A DNA stretch of 64,000 nt from Salininema proteolyticum (GTDB lineage: Bacteria; Actinomycetota; Actinomycetes; Mycobacteriales; Micromonosporaceae): assembly GCF_042685645.1 (NCBI RefSeq), contig NZ_JBHUNX010000001.1, positions 372,001 to 436,000 of the forward strand. Direction: 5' to 3'. Both the position numbers and the translations under genes were made by a program. Under the pieces are notes generated by a model. That model searched no databases. It worked only from the letters and a program-made list of their open reading frames with translations, and was not told the origin of the DNA. Shown here one piece after another: positions 26,166 through 35,163 of this stretch (its first letter is position 1; every line of letters begins with the position of its first letter).

Positions 26166-27271
26166 GCGCGACCGCCGAAGCCGCCCCGACGACCGAGACC
26201 GGCGGAAAACTCTCCACCCTCGACAAGTACCTGCCCGTCTGGATCGGCCTGGCCATGCTCGCCGGGCTCGGCCTGGGACGCTGGGTCCCCGGCATCGAGG
26301 CGGCACTCGAATCGGTCGAGATCGGCGGGGTCTCCCTGCCCATCGCCGCCGGTCTCCTGCTCATGATGTACCCCGTCCTGGCCAAGGTCCGCTACGACCG
26401 GCTCGACACCGTCACCGGCGACAAGAGGCTCCTGATCTCCTCGCTGGCCGTCAACTGGCTCGTGGGCCCCGCCGTCATGTTCGCCCTCGCCTGGGCGTTC
26501 CTGGCCGACCTCCCCGAGTTCCGCACCGGGCTGATCATCGTCGGCCTGGCCCGCTGCATCGCCATGGTCATCATCTGGAACGACCTCGCCTGCGGCGACC
26601 GCGAGGCCGCCACCGTCCTCATCGCCCTCAACTCCGTCTTCCAAGTAGTGGCCTTCGGATTCCTCGGCTGGTTCTACCTCTCGGCCCTGCCCGACTGGCT
26701 GGGCCTCGAAGGCGCCGCCCTGGACATCTCCGGACTCGACATCGCCGTCAACACCGCGATCTTCCTCGGCATCCCGCTGGCCGCCGGCTACCTGACGCGC
26801 AAGCTCGGCGAGCGCGCCAAGGGCCGCGAGTGGTACGAGGGGAGCTTCCTCCCCAAGATCGGGCCCTTCGCCCTCTACGGGCTCCTGTTCACCATCGTCG
26901 TCCTCTTCGCCCTCCAGGGCGAGGCCATCACGACCAACCCCGGCGACGTCGCCCGGATCGCCCTGCCGCTGCTGGCGTACTTCGCGATCATGTGGGCCGG
27001 GACCTTCCTGCTGGGCCGTGCCATCGGCCTGCCCTACGACCGCACCGCCACCCTCGCGTTCACCGCCGCGGGCAACAACTTCGAACTCGCCATCGCCGTC
27101 GCGATCGCGACGTTCGGGGTCACCTCCGGCCAGGCGCTTGCCGGGGTCGTCGGCCCGCTCATCGAGGTGCCCGTCCTCGTCGCGCTCGTCTACGTGAGCC
27201 TGTGGGCGCGGAAGTTCTTCCGCGAGCCCGCCGTCCCGGGCGCCGCGGCGTCCACCCGATCCGATGCATAA
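26162..27271 (+). CDS. acr3: Acr3-family arsenite efflux permease
   Basis: 369 residues with about ten membrane segments. Acr3 hallmarks: LARCIAMVIIWNDLACGD with the essential Cys in transmembrane segment 4, and TLAFTAAGNNFELAIAVA in the ninth segment. It extrudes As(III) (and possibly Sb(III)) driven by the proton gradient. Start ATG 26162 overlaps the arsR2 stop; arsC follows 10 bases later. Confidence 0.93.
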   Translation: MSATAEAAPTTETGGKLSTLDKYLPVWIGLAMLAGLGLGRWVPGIEAALESVEIGGVSLPIAAGLLLMMYPVLAKVRYDRLDTVTGDKRLLISSLAVNWLVGPAVMFALAWAFLADLPEFRTGLIIVGLARCIAMVIIWNDLACGDREAATVLIALNSVFQVVAFGFLGWFYLSALPDWLGLEGAALDISGLDIAVNTAIFLGIPLAAGYLTRKLGERAKGREWYEGSFLPKIGPFALYGLLFTIVVLFALQGEAITTNPGDVARIALPLLAYFAIMWAGTFLLGRAIGLPYDRTATLAFTAAGNNFELAIAVAIATFGVTSGQALAGVVGPLIEVPVLVALVYVSLWARKFFREPAVPGAAASTRSDA

Positions 27272-27281
27272 GGGAGAGAAC

Positions 27282-27689
27282 ATGTCCGAGAAACCGTCCG
27301 TCCTCTTCGTCTGCGTCCACAACGCCGGACGCTCCCAGATGGCCGCCGGGTGGCTGGCCCACCTCGCCGGGGACCGCGTCGAGGTCCGCTCGGCGGGTTC
27401 GGCTCCGGCCGACGAGGTCAACCCCGCCGCCGTCGAGGCCATGGCCGAGGTCGGGATCGACATCACCGACCAGAGTCCCAAGATCCTCACGACCGAGGCG
27501 GTCGAGGCCTCGGACGTCTGCGTCACCATGGGCTGCGGCGACGCCTGCCCGGTCTTCCCCGGCAAGCGCTATCTCGACTGGAAGCTCGACGACCCGGCCG
27601 GCCAGGGCGTCGAAGCCGTCCGCCCCATCCGCGACGAGATCAAGGCGCGCGTGGAGGCGCTGATCGGCGAGCTGCTCGGACCGGCCTAG
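27282..27689 (+). CDS. arsC: arsenate reductase, low-molecular-weight phosphatase fold
   Basis: 135 residues from ATG 27282 with AGGGAGAG upstream. The phosphatase P-loop is CVHNAGRS (Cys11-Ser18) and the acid loop is LDDPAGQG. Other Cys are Cys80, Cys85 and Cys89 (DVCVTMGCGDACP). The P-loop form FVCVHNAGRSQMAAG is shared with the mycothiol/mycoredoxin-dependent ArsC proteins of Corynebacterium, but Cys80, Cys85 and Cys89 lie where thioredoxin-dependent enzymes carry their resolving Cys, so the reductant is not settled by sequence. It converts As(V) to As(III) for export by Acr3. Confidence 0.9.
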   Translation: MSEKPSVLFVCVHNAGRSQMAAGWLAHLAGDRVEVRSAGSAPADEVNPAAVEAMAEVGIDITDQSPKILTTEAVEASDVCVTMGCGDACPVFPGKRYLDWKLDDPAGQGVEAVRPIRDEIKARVEALIGELLGPA

Positions 27690-27712
27690 GGGAGTACTTA
27701 CCGAACGCACGA

Positions 27713-27740
27713 AAGGGGCCCGCCGTAGGCGGGCCCCTTC
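27713..27740 (+). terminator. terminator of the ars operon
   Basis: AAGGGGCCCGCC, loop GTA, GGCGGGCCCCTT followed by CTTC: a strong perfect stem 24 bases after arsC. Confidence 0.85.
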
Positions 27741-27789
27741 TTCGCCTCCTCATCTCATCGCAGCGGAGGCGTGCCGACGGCTCCTTCCG

Positions 27790-30615
27790 TCAGGCGCATC
27801 GGGATCCGTTGACCCGGAAGTCCCGGGCCTTCTCCGGATTCCCCGTTCCGGACACCGCGACGCGGAGCGACTCGCCGCCGCCCAGCGAGGCGTGGCGTCC
27901 CTCGGAGACGGCCTTCAGGGTCTTCCCGTCCCGGGACACGTCGGCGCCCCACGACTCCCGGACCCCGGTGACGCCCTTGGCATCCCACGTCAGCTCCCAG
28001 TCCCGCATCGGCGCCGAGGACTCGTTCTCCATGGTCACGTGGGCGGTGAAGTCCCTGCCGTCCCGGGAGACCACCTCGTAGTCGACCGAGCATTCCACGG
28101 CGGCCCCTCCGGCGCCCTCCTCGTGCAGGCGGATGAACGTCACCGAGTGGGGCGCGAACTCATAGGAGAAGGAGTTGCCGAGGTCGCTGCTCGTCTCCTC
28201 CACCGGTTGGAGGACCGGCTCCTCGCCCAGGACGTTGTCGCAGGACTCGGCGCACTCCAGCGTCGTCACCGAACCGGTGGAGGCGAGGTCGGCCCCGGTC
28301 AGCTCCACATCGGTGGTCATGGCGGTGTCGCGGGCGTTGACGACCTTCAGTACGGCGTCCCCGGTCGCGGAGTCCCGCGTGACCACCTGGTAGAGCGGCT
28401 CGACGGTCAGTTCGTGTTCGAAGGAGAAGGCCTCCTCGCCGTCGACGAGTCCGGTGATCGTCCGGCCCTCGACCCGCAGTTCGAGGTGGTAGGTGCGGCC
28501 GTCCTCCACGGTCGTGTCGTGCTCGACGAGCGTGGACTTCGAACCGCCGCTGCCGACCTCGACGGCGGAGGTCGTGTTGCCCCAGCCGCCCAGGTTCCAC
28601 CAGTAGAAGTCGTCGGAGCCCTCGACGCCGAACATGACCAGGAACCCCTCGTCGCCGCTCTGCTTGGTGGCGTCGAGCTCGATGGTGTAGTTCGACCAGT
28701 CGGCCGACCCGGCGGTGGACCGGGCGTTCTCCACGATGGCCGACTGCGTGTAGGCGCCGTCGACCACGGACCAGTCGCCGACGGGCTCCCCGTCCGGGCC
28801 CGTGGGCGTCCACTGGTCGGCGCCCTCGGTGAAGTCGTCCTCCAGGAGCGTCGCGCCGTCGGCGCCGGTGACCTTCACGTTGTCGTACGTCGCGGCGGTG
28901 TTCCAGGTGCCGAGCCCGACGCCGCCTCGGATGTCCGGGGCGGCCGTGCCGCCGTCGGCGGTGAGGGTGGAGGCGGCCGCCTCGTCGCCGGCGTTGGCGG
29001 CGAAGAGCTTCTGCACCTCGTAGTTGACCGAGCCGACCGCCTCGTCGTTGTCGAACCAGATCATGTCCGGCGTCCAGTCGATGTAGTCGATATTGGACAG
29101 TAGTGGGGCGTAGGAGGCGAGGTCGATGACGTCGCCGTTGCGCTCCACGCCGGTCAGGTACGAGGCCTCCGCGAGGCCGGACCGCCACGTGTTGGACTGC
29201 GAGGCGTACTCGCCGATGAAGACGTGCGGGCCCTCGCGGTCGTAGTCGTCGTAGCGGTCGTTGTTGGACAGGAACCACTCCGGCGAGTTGTAGTAGTGCT
29301 CGTCGACCAGGTCCGCGCCCTGTTCGCGCGCGAACTCCCAGCTGCGGTCGAAGACCGCGCCCTCGTCGTCGGTTCCGGAGTTGGCGATGATCCGAATCTC
29401 CGGGTGCGCCTCGCGCACGGCGTCGTGGAAGGCGGGGTAGTTGGCGTAGAACTGCTCCTTGTACTCCTCGTTGCCCAGGCCTATGTACTCCATGCCGAAC
29501 GGCTCGGGGTGCCCCATCTCGGCGCGGACCGAGCCCCACTCGGAGTCGGCCGGGCCGTTGGCGAACTCGATGAGGTCGAGGGTGTCGTCCACCCACGTCT
29601 GCAGCTGGTCGGGGTCGGTGATCTCCGGGGAGTCGCCGCATCCGGTGACGCCCACCGGGACGACCGGGATCGCCTCGGCGCCCAGGTCCTCGGCGAACTG
29701 GAAGTACTCGTAGTAGCCCAGGCCGTAGGACTGGTTGTAGCCCCAGAAGTTGTGGTTGACGAGCCGCTCCTCGACCGGCCCGACCGTGTCCTTCCAGTTG
29801 TAGGCCCGCTCGCGCGAGTCCCGGTCGTAGGAGCCGGTGTTGACGATGCACCCGCCGGGGAAGCGCAGGAAGGACGGCTCCAGGTCGGCGATCATCCCGG
29901 CGAGGTCGGAGCGGAGCCCGTTCTCGCGGCCCATGAAGGTGTCGCGCGGGAAGAGGGAGACCACGTCGAGGTCGGCCGCCCCGTTCGCGGTGACGGTGAG
30001 GCGCCCGTCCGCCGTGGTCTCCTCGGCGGCGACGGCGACCTCGTACTTCTGCCAGTCGCCGTTGACGGCCCTGACCTCGGCCGGCGCGGCGACGGGGTTT
30101 CCTCCGGCGTCGGTGACCGCGACGGTCAGCGAGGCGGAGCGGTCGGCCCGCGCCCAGACGGAGAAGTCGTAGGTCCGTCCGGCCTCGACGGCGATGCCGG
30201 TGTTGTAGCCGGCGTTGGAGGCAGAACCGCCCGCGCCGAGGCGGAGGAACGAGGGGTTGGCGCCGTTGAGGCCGCCCTGGTCTTGGACGGAGGCGTCCCC
30301 GTCGACCGACCAGGCGGTCAGGGGGTGGTACGAGGCGTTGTCGGCCGGGCTGAACTCGAAGGACCTGTTCTGCACCAGCTCGGCGTACAGGCCGCCGTCG
30401 GCGGCGTGGTTGATGTCCTCGTAGAACAGGCCGTAGAGGCGCTCGCTGATGGACTTGGAGTCGGAGAGGTCGACGTCGATCCGGGCGTCGGCATTCGTGT
30501 TCGTTTCTGTGGATTCTATGGGGTCGGCCCCGGCGGACGGGCTGAGGCCGACCAGCGCCATGGCGGCCGCTGCCAGCGAGGCGACGCCCGCGCGTGGGAT
30601 CCGTGATGGTCTCAT
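27790..30615 (-). CDS. secreted alpha-L-arabinofuranosidase, GH51 plus CBM2
   Basis: 941 residues from ATG 30615 with GGAGGAG upstream. Signal peptide about 1-30 (ending SAGADP). The GH51 core shows DINHAADGGLYAELVQNRSFE (about 67-87), the acid/base Glu383 in LGNEEY and nucleophile Glu469 in IGEYAS. An inserted carbohydrate-binding-like module lies at about 95-225 and another concanavalin-like domain (FTEGADQWTPTGPDG onward) at about 595-730. The last 100 residues, flanked by Cys (VECSVDYEVV and NGSRCA), resemble CBM2 with its conserved Trp pattern (WELTWD, VRESWGADV). It releases arabinose from arabinan or arabinoxylan on plant cell walls. Confidence 0.9.
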   Translation of the reverse strand: MRPSRIPRAGVASLAAAAMALVGLSPSAGADPIESTETNTNADARIDVDLSDSKSISERLYGLFYEDINHAADGGLYAELVQNRSFEFSPADNASYHPLTAWSVDGDASVQDQGGLNGANPSFLRLGAGGSASNAGYNTGIAVEAGRTYDFSVWARADRSASLTVAVTDAGGNPVAAPAEVRAVNGDWQKYEVAVAAEETTADGRLTVTANGAADLDVVSLFPRDTFMGRENGLRSDLAGMIADLEPSFLRFPGGCIVNTGSYDRDSRERAYNWKDTVGPVEERLVNHNFWGYNQSYGLGYYEYFQFAEDLGAEAIPVVPVGVTGCGDSPEITDPDQLQTWVDDTLDLIEFANGPADSEWGSVRAEMGHPEPFGMEYIGLGNEEYKEQFYANYPAFHDAVREAHPEIRIIANSGTDDEGAVFDRSWEFAREQGADLVDEHYYNSPEWFLSNNDRYDDYDREGPHVFIGEYASQSNTWRSGLAEASYLTGVERNGDVIDLASYAPLLSNIDYIDWTPDMIWFDNDEAVGSVNYEVQKLFAANAGDEAAASTLTADGGTAAPDIRGGVGLGTWNTAATYDNVKVTGADGATLLEDDFTEGADQWTPTGPDGEPVGDWSVVDGAYTQSAIVENARSTAGSADWSNYTIELDATKQSGDEGFLVMFGVEGSDDFYWWNLGGWGNTTSAVEVGSGGSKSTLVEHDTTVEDGRTYHLELRVEGRTITGLVDGEEAFSFEHELTVEPLYQVVTRDSATGDAVLKVVNARDTAMTTDVELTGADLASTGSVTTLECAESCDNVLGEEPVLQPVEETSSDLGNSFSYEFAPHSVTFIRLHEEGAGGAAVECSVDYEVVSRDGRDFTAHVTMENESSAPMRDWELTWDAKGVTGVRESWGADVSRDGKTLKAVSEGRHASLGGGESLRVAVSGTGNPEKARDFRVNGSRCA

Positions 30616-30652
30616 GGATTCTCCTCCAGTGTTCATTTGTGTGTAATTATGA

Positions 30653-30678
30653 TGACAACTGAGAAACATCTCTGTCAA
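30653..30678 (-). promoter_or_regulatory. inverted repeat overlapping -35 of the GH51 gene
   Basis: On the minus strand TTGACA (30678-30673) begins an inverted repeat TGACA-N15-TGTCA (30653-30677), with GAGA-TGTT-TCTC inside it. It sits 40-60 bases before the start codon in AT-rich DNA. A repressor bound here would block RNA polymerase. Confidence 0.5.
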
Positions 30679-31011
30679 TACTCAATTTAAATCAACATTT
30701 ATAAACACACGTGAATGCGGGGGCGGTCTGGGCCGGACCCGGGTCGGAGGTCGAACGCGGCAAGTCGTCTCGTGCGACCGAGGCCGGCGACGCCTCCATA
30801 AGAGACCCGGATTCCTTCCGGCCCCCGGGACACCGCTCGACGTCGTCCCTCTCTTCCCCGCCGGGACAGGGCGATCACTCGGCCGGGGCGCTCCCGTCTA
30901 GTCCCGCTGCCGGGTGCGATGTCGCATTGCCGACAAGAATCCTTTCGCGTTCGGGACGGCGACTCCCAACGGGAGAACTACAGTGCTGGAGGAACGAACT
31001 AGGAGGTTTCC
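30679..31011. other. intergenic region before the small secreted protein
   Basis: Between divergent genes. The part near 30680-30712 is AT-rich and belongs to the GH51 promoter. The rest is GC-rich with no coding frame I trust. TACAGT (30979-30984) could be a -10 for the next gene. Confidence 0.4.
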
Positions 31012-31353
31012 ATGAAAATCCGCAACGCGCTCCTGACTCTTCTCGCCGCCTGCGCGCTGGCCCTCGGAGCGGCGGCCCCCGCCGCCGCCGACACCGCCGG
31101 CGACTTCAACGCCACCACCGACCTCGACATCGGAATCGGGACCGACATCGGCATCGACCTCGATCTGGACGACATTCTCGACCTCGACATCAGCGTGTCC
31201 CACCACGGCTGGATCTATGTGGACACCTTCCGCAGCTGGGGCCACTGCGCCGACGTCGGCCGCTATATCCAGGACAACCACCCCGACGTCTACGACTACG
31301 ACTGCGTCAAGGCGCACCGCGGAGGTCCCTGGGAGCTGTGGATCCGCGTATGA
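31012..31353 (+). CDS. small secreted protein with Asp/Ile-Leu repeat
   Basis: 113 residues from ATG 31012 with AGGAGG upstream. A Sec signal peptide (LLTLLAACALALGAAAPAAAD) is followed by an alternating acidic/aliphatic run (DLDIGIGTDIGIDLDLDD then ILDLDI), and a compact C-terminal part with two Cys (WGHCADVGRYIQ, YDYDCVKAHRGGPWELWI). The C-terminal part would form one disulfide. The low-complexity Asp repeat could bind Ca (inference). I do not recognise the family. Confidence 0.75.
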   Translation: MKIRNALLTLLAACALALGAAAPAAADTAGDFNATTDLDIGIGTDIGIDLDLDDILDLDISVSHHGWIYVDTFRSWGHCADVGRYIQDNHPDVYDYDCVKAHRGGPWELWIRV

Positions 31354-31427
31354 GGACCGGGGTCCGGCACGACCTCCACGGCACCGGTCCGATGGAGCCG
31401 GGCAGACCCCGCTCGCGACAGACTTCG

Positions 31428-31462
31428 ACGGCCCCCGAGCGCCTCAGGCGCCCGGGGGCCGT
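31428..31462 (+). terminator. terminator of the small secreted protein gene
   Basis: ACGGCCCCCG and CGGGGGCCGT flank an inner stem GCGCC-TCA-GGCGC; the whole hairpin spans 31428-31462. Confidence 0.7.
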
Positions 31463-31597
31463 CACGTTGTTCCCTGCCGACCCGCAAGCCTCCTACGCGG
31501 GCTCGGTGTGGTCACCTTCTCTAGGGGCGCCAGGACGGGCGTCCGCCCGAACCCCCTGCGCCCGCTGGCGCGGAACCCTGGCGCCGGACGCCCGTCG

Positions 31598-32515
31598 TCA
31601 GGGCGCGCTCTTCCCCGCGGTGGAGGTGTCGTTCTCTTCCGTTACGGCCCTTACGGTGTCGGTCTCCAGGCCACTCTCGGCGTCCGGCGCTGCCGCACCG
31701 GAGCCATACGCGCCGTTGACGACCGGTACGGGCGCCGCGTCGTAGAACGGGTGCGACGGGTCGCCGGAGTCGGCGGTTCCCTCCCTCCGGCCGTAGGCCT
31801 TTCGCATCCGGTGCACGCTCCACGCCAGCATGCACAGCGCACCGGCGGCAAGGAGCACGCCGAGGACGAACGGAACGGGTTCCAGGTCGTACTGGACGGT
31901 CTGTTTCTCGGCGACATCGCGGCACATGTTGGTCCCGGTCCCGCCGTAGAGGTCCACACACCGGTCATTGCCCTTGACGACCTTCCCGCCCCAGACGTAG
32001 CTCTCCCGCTCACCCGGCGTCGACGCCATCGCCATGGCCACGCCGCCGAAGGCCAAGAAGGTGAAGAACCCGACGCGCACCACGTGCCCGATGATCCGGG
32101 GCCGGGGCACGACGACCTTGCTCTTGGCGTCCTTCCAGGCGCTCTGCTGGGGAACATGACCGGGCTGGAGCCTCGCCGCCTCCTCCGCGCTCACAGCGCG
32201 GGGCCTGTGGCGCCAGCGCATGAGCAGCACGTAACCGATGGGGAGCGAGCCGAAGACGACCAGGCCGATGGACGGACGGAAGTCGCGCTCGACGGGCCTC
32301 TCCTCCTCGGTGGCGACATGGCGGCAGCTGACCGCCTCGGGGGTTCCCTCGTTCTCGCAGACCTCGTAGGCGCCGACCACCTCGCCCTCGTAGACGAGGA
32401 CCTCCTTCGTCGCGAACGTCATGTACAGGGCCATGAAGAGCCCGAACAGGATGAACGGCCCTCCTATCGCGATTGCCAGGATCAGGGGCCAGCGTTTGTA
32501 GCGGGTACGGGGCAC
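31598..32515 (-). CDS. membrane protein with duplicated Cys-pair extracellular loops
   Basis: 305 residues from GTG 32515 with AAGGAG upstream. Four membrane segments (about 10-32, 84-100, 146-165, 216-236). Two similar extracytoplasmic loops each follow an odd-numbered segment and carry paired Cys: VYEGEVVGAYEVCENEG...VSCRHVA and YVWGGKVVKGNDRCVDLYGG...MCRDVAEK. This indicates an internal duplication (TM-loop-TM twice). The C-terminal tail is hydrophilic. Function unknown; it resembles DUF3592-type proteins in layout only. Confidence 0.7.
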   Translation of the reverse strand: MPRTRYKRWPLILAIAIGGPFILFGLFMALYMTFATKEVLVYEGEVVGAYEVCENEGTPEAVSCRHVATEEERPVERDFRPSIGLVVFGSLPIGYVLLMRWRHRPRAVSAEEAARLQPGHVPQQSAWKDAKSKVVVPRPRIIGHVVRVGFFTFLAFGGVAMAMASTPGERESYVWGGKVVKGNDRCVDLYGGTGTNMCRDVAEKQTVQYDLEPVPFVLGVLLAAGALCMLAWSVHRMRKAYGRREGTADSGDPSHPFYDAAPVPVVNGAYGSGAAAPDAESGLETDTVRAVTEENDTSTAGKSAP

Positions 32516-32595
32516 GGAGGATCTCCTTCTGGGCGCATGGGGCAGTCACGTCCGTCGAACGGACCGATCCACAGTACAGCCAGGCGTCCAACACC

Positions 32596-33225
32596 CTACT
32601 GTCCCAAGTGCTTCCTCGCGTAGTCGGCGTGGCCGAGCCTCCGCATGGCCTCGAAGGCCGCGCCGCCGATGAACGTGCCGACCACGGCCCGCTCCACGGC
32701 CGTGTCCGTGTCCTCCGGTTCGACCGACCACCGCACCTCGAACTCCGCCAGCTCGTCCACTATGTCCGCGTACTTGTCGGCCAGTCTCTCGGCGTCCTCG
32801 CCGAAGAACTGGAAGAGGCTCGCCAGGCGGGCGATCAGGTTCTGCGCCACCGGCGTGTCCAGGCCGATCGTCCATCCCCTCTCCTCCGAGAGACGGGCGA
32901 CCGTCCGCCGCGCCGCGTCCGTCAAGGGGCCGTCGGGGGCGGTGTCGGTCGGCAGTGTGGCCTCCAGGGCCGTGCCCAGGGCTTGGCTGCGGGTGAGGTC
33001 GCCACGGCGGTCCAGGGACTGGAGGACCTCTCCGACGGCGGCGATCGACAGACCGCCGACCTCGACCAGGGCGCGCACCAGTCGCAGCCGGTCCACGTGC
33101 GACTGCCGGTAGTCGGCCTGGTTGCGGGCGGTGCGCTCGCCCGGCGGCAGCAGTCCGGCGCGCAGGTAGTACTTGATGCTGGGCACGGGCACGCCCGAGG
33201 TCCGGCTCAGTTCGGCGATGCGCAT
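32596..33225 (-). CDS. MerR-family transcriptional regulator
   Basis: 209 residues from ATG 33225 with AAAGGAG upstream. N-terminal MerR helix-turn-helix: MRIAELSRTSGVPVPSIKYYL then RAGLLPPGE and DYRQSHVDRLRLVRAL. The long C-terminal half (80-209) is helical with no Cys-based metal site, so it probably senses an organic ligand or acts as a repressor. It is divergent from a membrane protein gene, its likely target. Confidence 0.85.
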   Translation of the reverse strand: MRIAELSRTSGVPVPSIKYYLRAGLLPPGERTARNQADYRQSHVDRLRLVRALVEVGGLSIAAVGEVLQSLDRRGDLTRSQALGTALEATLPTDTAPDGPLTDAARRTVARLSEERGWTIGLDTPVAQNLIARLASLFQFFGEDAERLADKYADIVDELAEFEVRWSVEPEDTDTAVERAVVGTFIGGAAFEAMRRLGHADYARKHLGQ

Positions 33226-33301
33226 GGCGCTCCTTTCGGCGTCGGGGACAACCCTACCTCACGATGGATAGCGGAACTTTCCAATCTCCACTCGTTTTTC
33301 A

Positions 33302-33330
33302 TTGACACCTCCGGTTCAAGAGTGGATAGT
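33302..33330 (+). promoter_or_regulatory. promoter of the membrane protein gene, leaderless
   Basis: TTGACA (33302-33307), 17-base spacer, GATAGT (33325-33330), six bases before the ATG at 33337, which implies a leaderless mRNA. CCACTC (33288-33293) and GAGTGG (33320-33325) form an inverted pair around the -35 that may be the MerR site. Confidence 0.6.
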
Positions 33331-33336
33331 GAAGCT

Positions 33337-34320
33337 ATGGATACTAGAAAGCGCAACTATCTACTTCGAATGGCGAACCTACACCGTCCCCTCATGGCCG
33401 TCGCCGCCGTGATGCTCCTGTGCGCCTTGGCGTCGGTCGCCGGGCTGGTCTTCGACGGCCGCGTCATCAACGGAGCCCCCGCCTGGGCCAAGCCGTTCAA
33501 GTTCTCGGTGTCGATCGCGGTCTACTGCGCGACGATGGCCGTGCTCTACTCCCGCCTGTCCGCGTGGAAGCGGACCGCCTGGTGGACCGGGACCGTCATC
33601 GCCGCTGCACTCGTCGTAGAGCAGGTCGCCATTCTCGGACAGATGCTGCGCGGCACGACCAGCCACTTCAACCAGTCCACGCCCTTCGACGCCTTCGTCT
33701 GGAACACCATGGCCTTCACGATCATGGTGTTGTGGGCGGCGACCTTCATGATCGGAGTCCTCCTGTGGCGCCACCCGATCGGCGATCGGGCCCTCACCTG
33801 GTCGATCCGCCTGGCGATGGCGATCGGGCTCGTAGGACTGGGACTCGGAGCGCTCATGCCGGTGCCCACTCCCGAGCAGCGGCAATCGAACGCGGAGGAT
33901 TTCGTGGGAGCGCACTCCGTCGGTGTGGTCGACGGCGGACCGGGGCTGCCGATCCTGGGGTGGAGCACGACCGGCGGCGATCTGCGCATCGCGCACTTCG
34001 TCGGTATGCACGCCCTGCAGTTCTTGCCGCTCTTCGCCATCGGGCTGGTGTTGCTCGCGCGGAGACGGCCGAGGCTCGCGGATGAAGCGACCCGCATGCG
34101 GGCGGTCTTCGTCGCCGCGGCGGCCTACGCGGGGTTGACGGGATTGGTGCTGTGGCAGGCGCTCCGAGGCGAGCCCTTGATCTACCCGACCGCTCCGACG
34201 CTCATCGCGGTGGGTGCCCTGGCGGCCCTCACCGTCGTTATGGCAATGGTCGTCGTCGCGGCGGCTCCTCGTCCGGCATCGGCAGAGAAGACGGAGACTC
34301 CAGAAAAGGTTCCCGGATGA
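33337..34320 (+). CDS. eight-TM integral membrane protein, probable MerR target
   Basis: 327 residues from ATG 33337. About eight hydrophobic segments. Conserved-looking polar residues within membrane regions include KPFKFSVSIAVY, a His in HFNQSTPFDAF, AHSVG and RIAHFVGMHALQFLPL. The last motif resembles membrane proteins that bind heme or quinone through His, but this is only a hint. Divergent from the merR gene and driven by a leaderless promoter. Function unknown. Confidence 0.75.
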   Translation: MDTRKRNYLLRMANLHRPLMAVAAVMLLCALASVAGLVFDGRVINGAPAWAKPFKFSVSIAVYCATMAVLYSRLSAWKRTAWWTGTVIAAALVVEQVAILGQMLRGTTSHFNQSTPFDAFVWNTMAFTIMVLWAATFMIGVLLWRHPIGDRALTWSIRLAMAIGLVGLGLGALMPVPTPEQRQSNAEDFVGAHSVGVVDGGPGLPILGWSTTGGDLRIAHFVGMHALQFLPLFAIGLVLLARRRPRLADEATRMRAVFVAAAAYAGLTGLVLWQALRGEPLIYPTAPTLIAVGALAALTVVMAMVVVAAAPRPASAEKTETPEKVPG

Positions 34321-34437
34321 CCCGCCTGCGGCAGTGGGCCGGCGGACCGTCTCGTTTCGGGGCCGAGTCTCCGGGGACCGGTACGCGATCGCTCTGCTTC
34401 GCTCGATGGGTTCATATGTGCTTGTAGACTGCGAACG

Positions 34438-35163
34438 ATGCTGCTGATGCTCTGGGGCGTGCCGCGCAGCCGCTCGACTGCGTTCTTCCGGATGATGATC
34501 GAACGGGGCGATTTCACCACCGTCCACGAACCGTTCTCCTACCTCGCGTCATTCGGCCGTACCGAGATCGGCGGTAAGTCGACGGACACCGTGTCGGCCG
34601 TCCTGGCCGAACTTCGCGCGCTGGCCGCGGAGGGGCCGGTCTTCGTCAAGGAGACCACGGACAGGCGGTACCCCGAGGTCCTCGCCGACCGGTCCTTCCT
34701 GGCCGAGGACGCGCAGCACACCTTCTTGATCCGGCATCCGAGGGACACCATCGCCTCCTACCTGGCCATCAGGCCGGAGGCCTCGTTGCACGAGATCGGA
34801 TTCGAGGCGCAGTACGAGTTGTACCAGGAGGTCAGAAGTCTGACCGGTCGTGAACCCGTGGTCATGGACGCCGACGAACTGACGGGCCGGCCCGTTGAGA
34901 TGGTCGAAGCGTACTGCGCGCATGTCGGCATCGAATTCCGGCCGCGGGCTTTGACCTGGCAGCCGTCCGATCGACCGGAATGGCGGCCGATGAGGCGCTG
35001 GCACGCCGAGGCGGCCGCCAGTTCAGGATGGAACGCGAGTCAGTGGAGCCGCAGTCGAGAGACCGAGCGGCACCCGATGTTCGAGACCTGTCTCGAGTAC
35101 CATCTGCCCTTCTACGAAGAGCTCCGCCGGAGACGTTTGGTCGTTTTACGAGGGGACTTGTGA
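34438..35163 (+). CDS. sulfotransferase-family protein
   Basis: 241 residues from ATG 34438; TAGACT (34425-34430) seven bases upstream suggests a leaderless mRNA. The N-terminal loop LWGVPRSRSTAFFRMM is the 5'-phosphosulfate-binding loop of sulfotransferases, and FLIRHPRDTIASYLA is the 3'-phosphate-binding motif (RxPRDxxxS). It would transfer sulfate from PAPS to a hydroxyl; the acceptor is unknown. The last 52 bases overlap the 3' end of the opposing XRE gene. Confidence 0.8.
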   Translation: MLLMLWGVPRSRSTAFFRMMIERGDFTTVHEPFSYLASFGRTEIGGKSTDTVSAVLAELRALAAEGPVFVKETTDRRYPEVLADRSFLAEDAQHTFLIRHPRDTIASYLAIRPEASLHEIGFEAQYELYQEVRSLTGREPVVMDADELTGRPVEMVEAYCAHVGIEFRPRALTWQPSDRPEWRPMRRWHAEAAASSGWNASQWSRSRETERHPMFETCLEYHLPFYEELRRRRLVVLRGDL

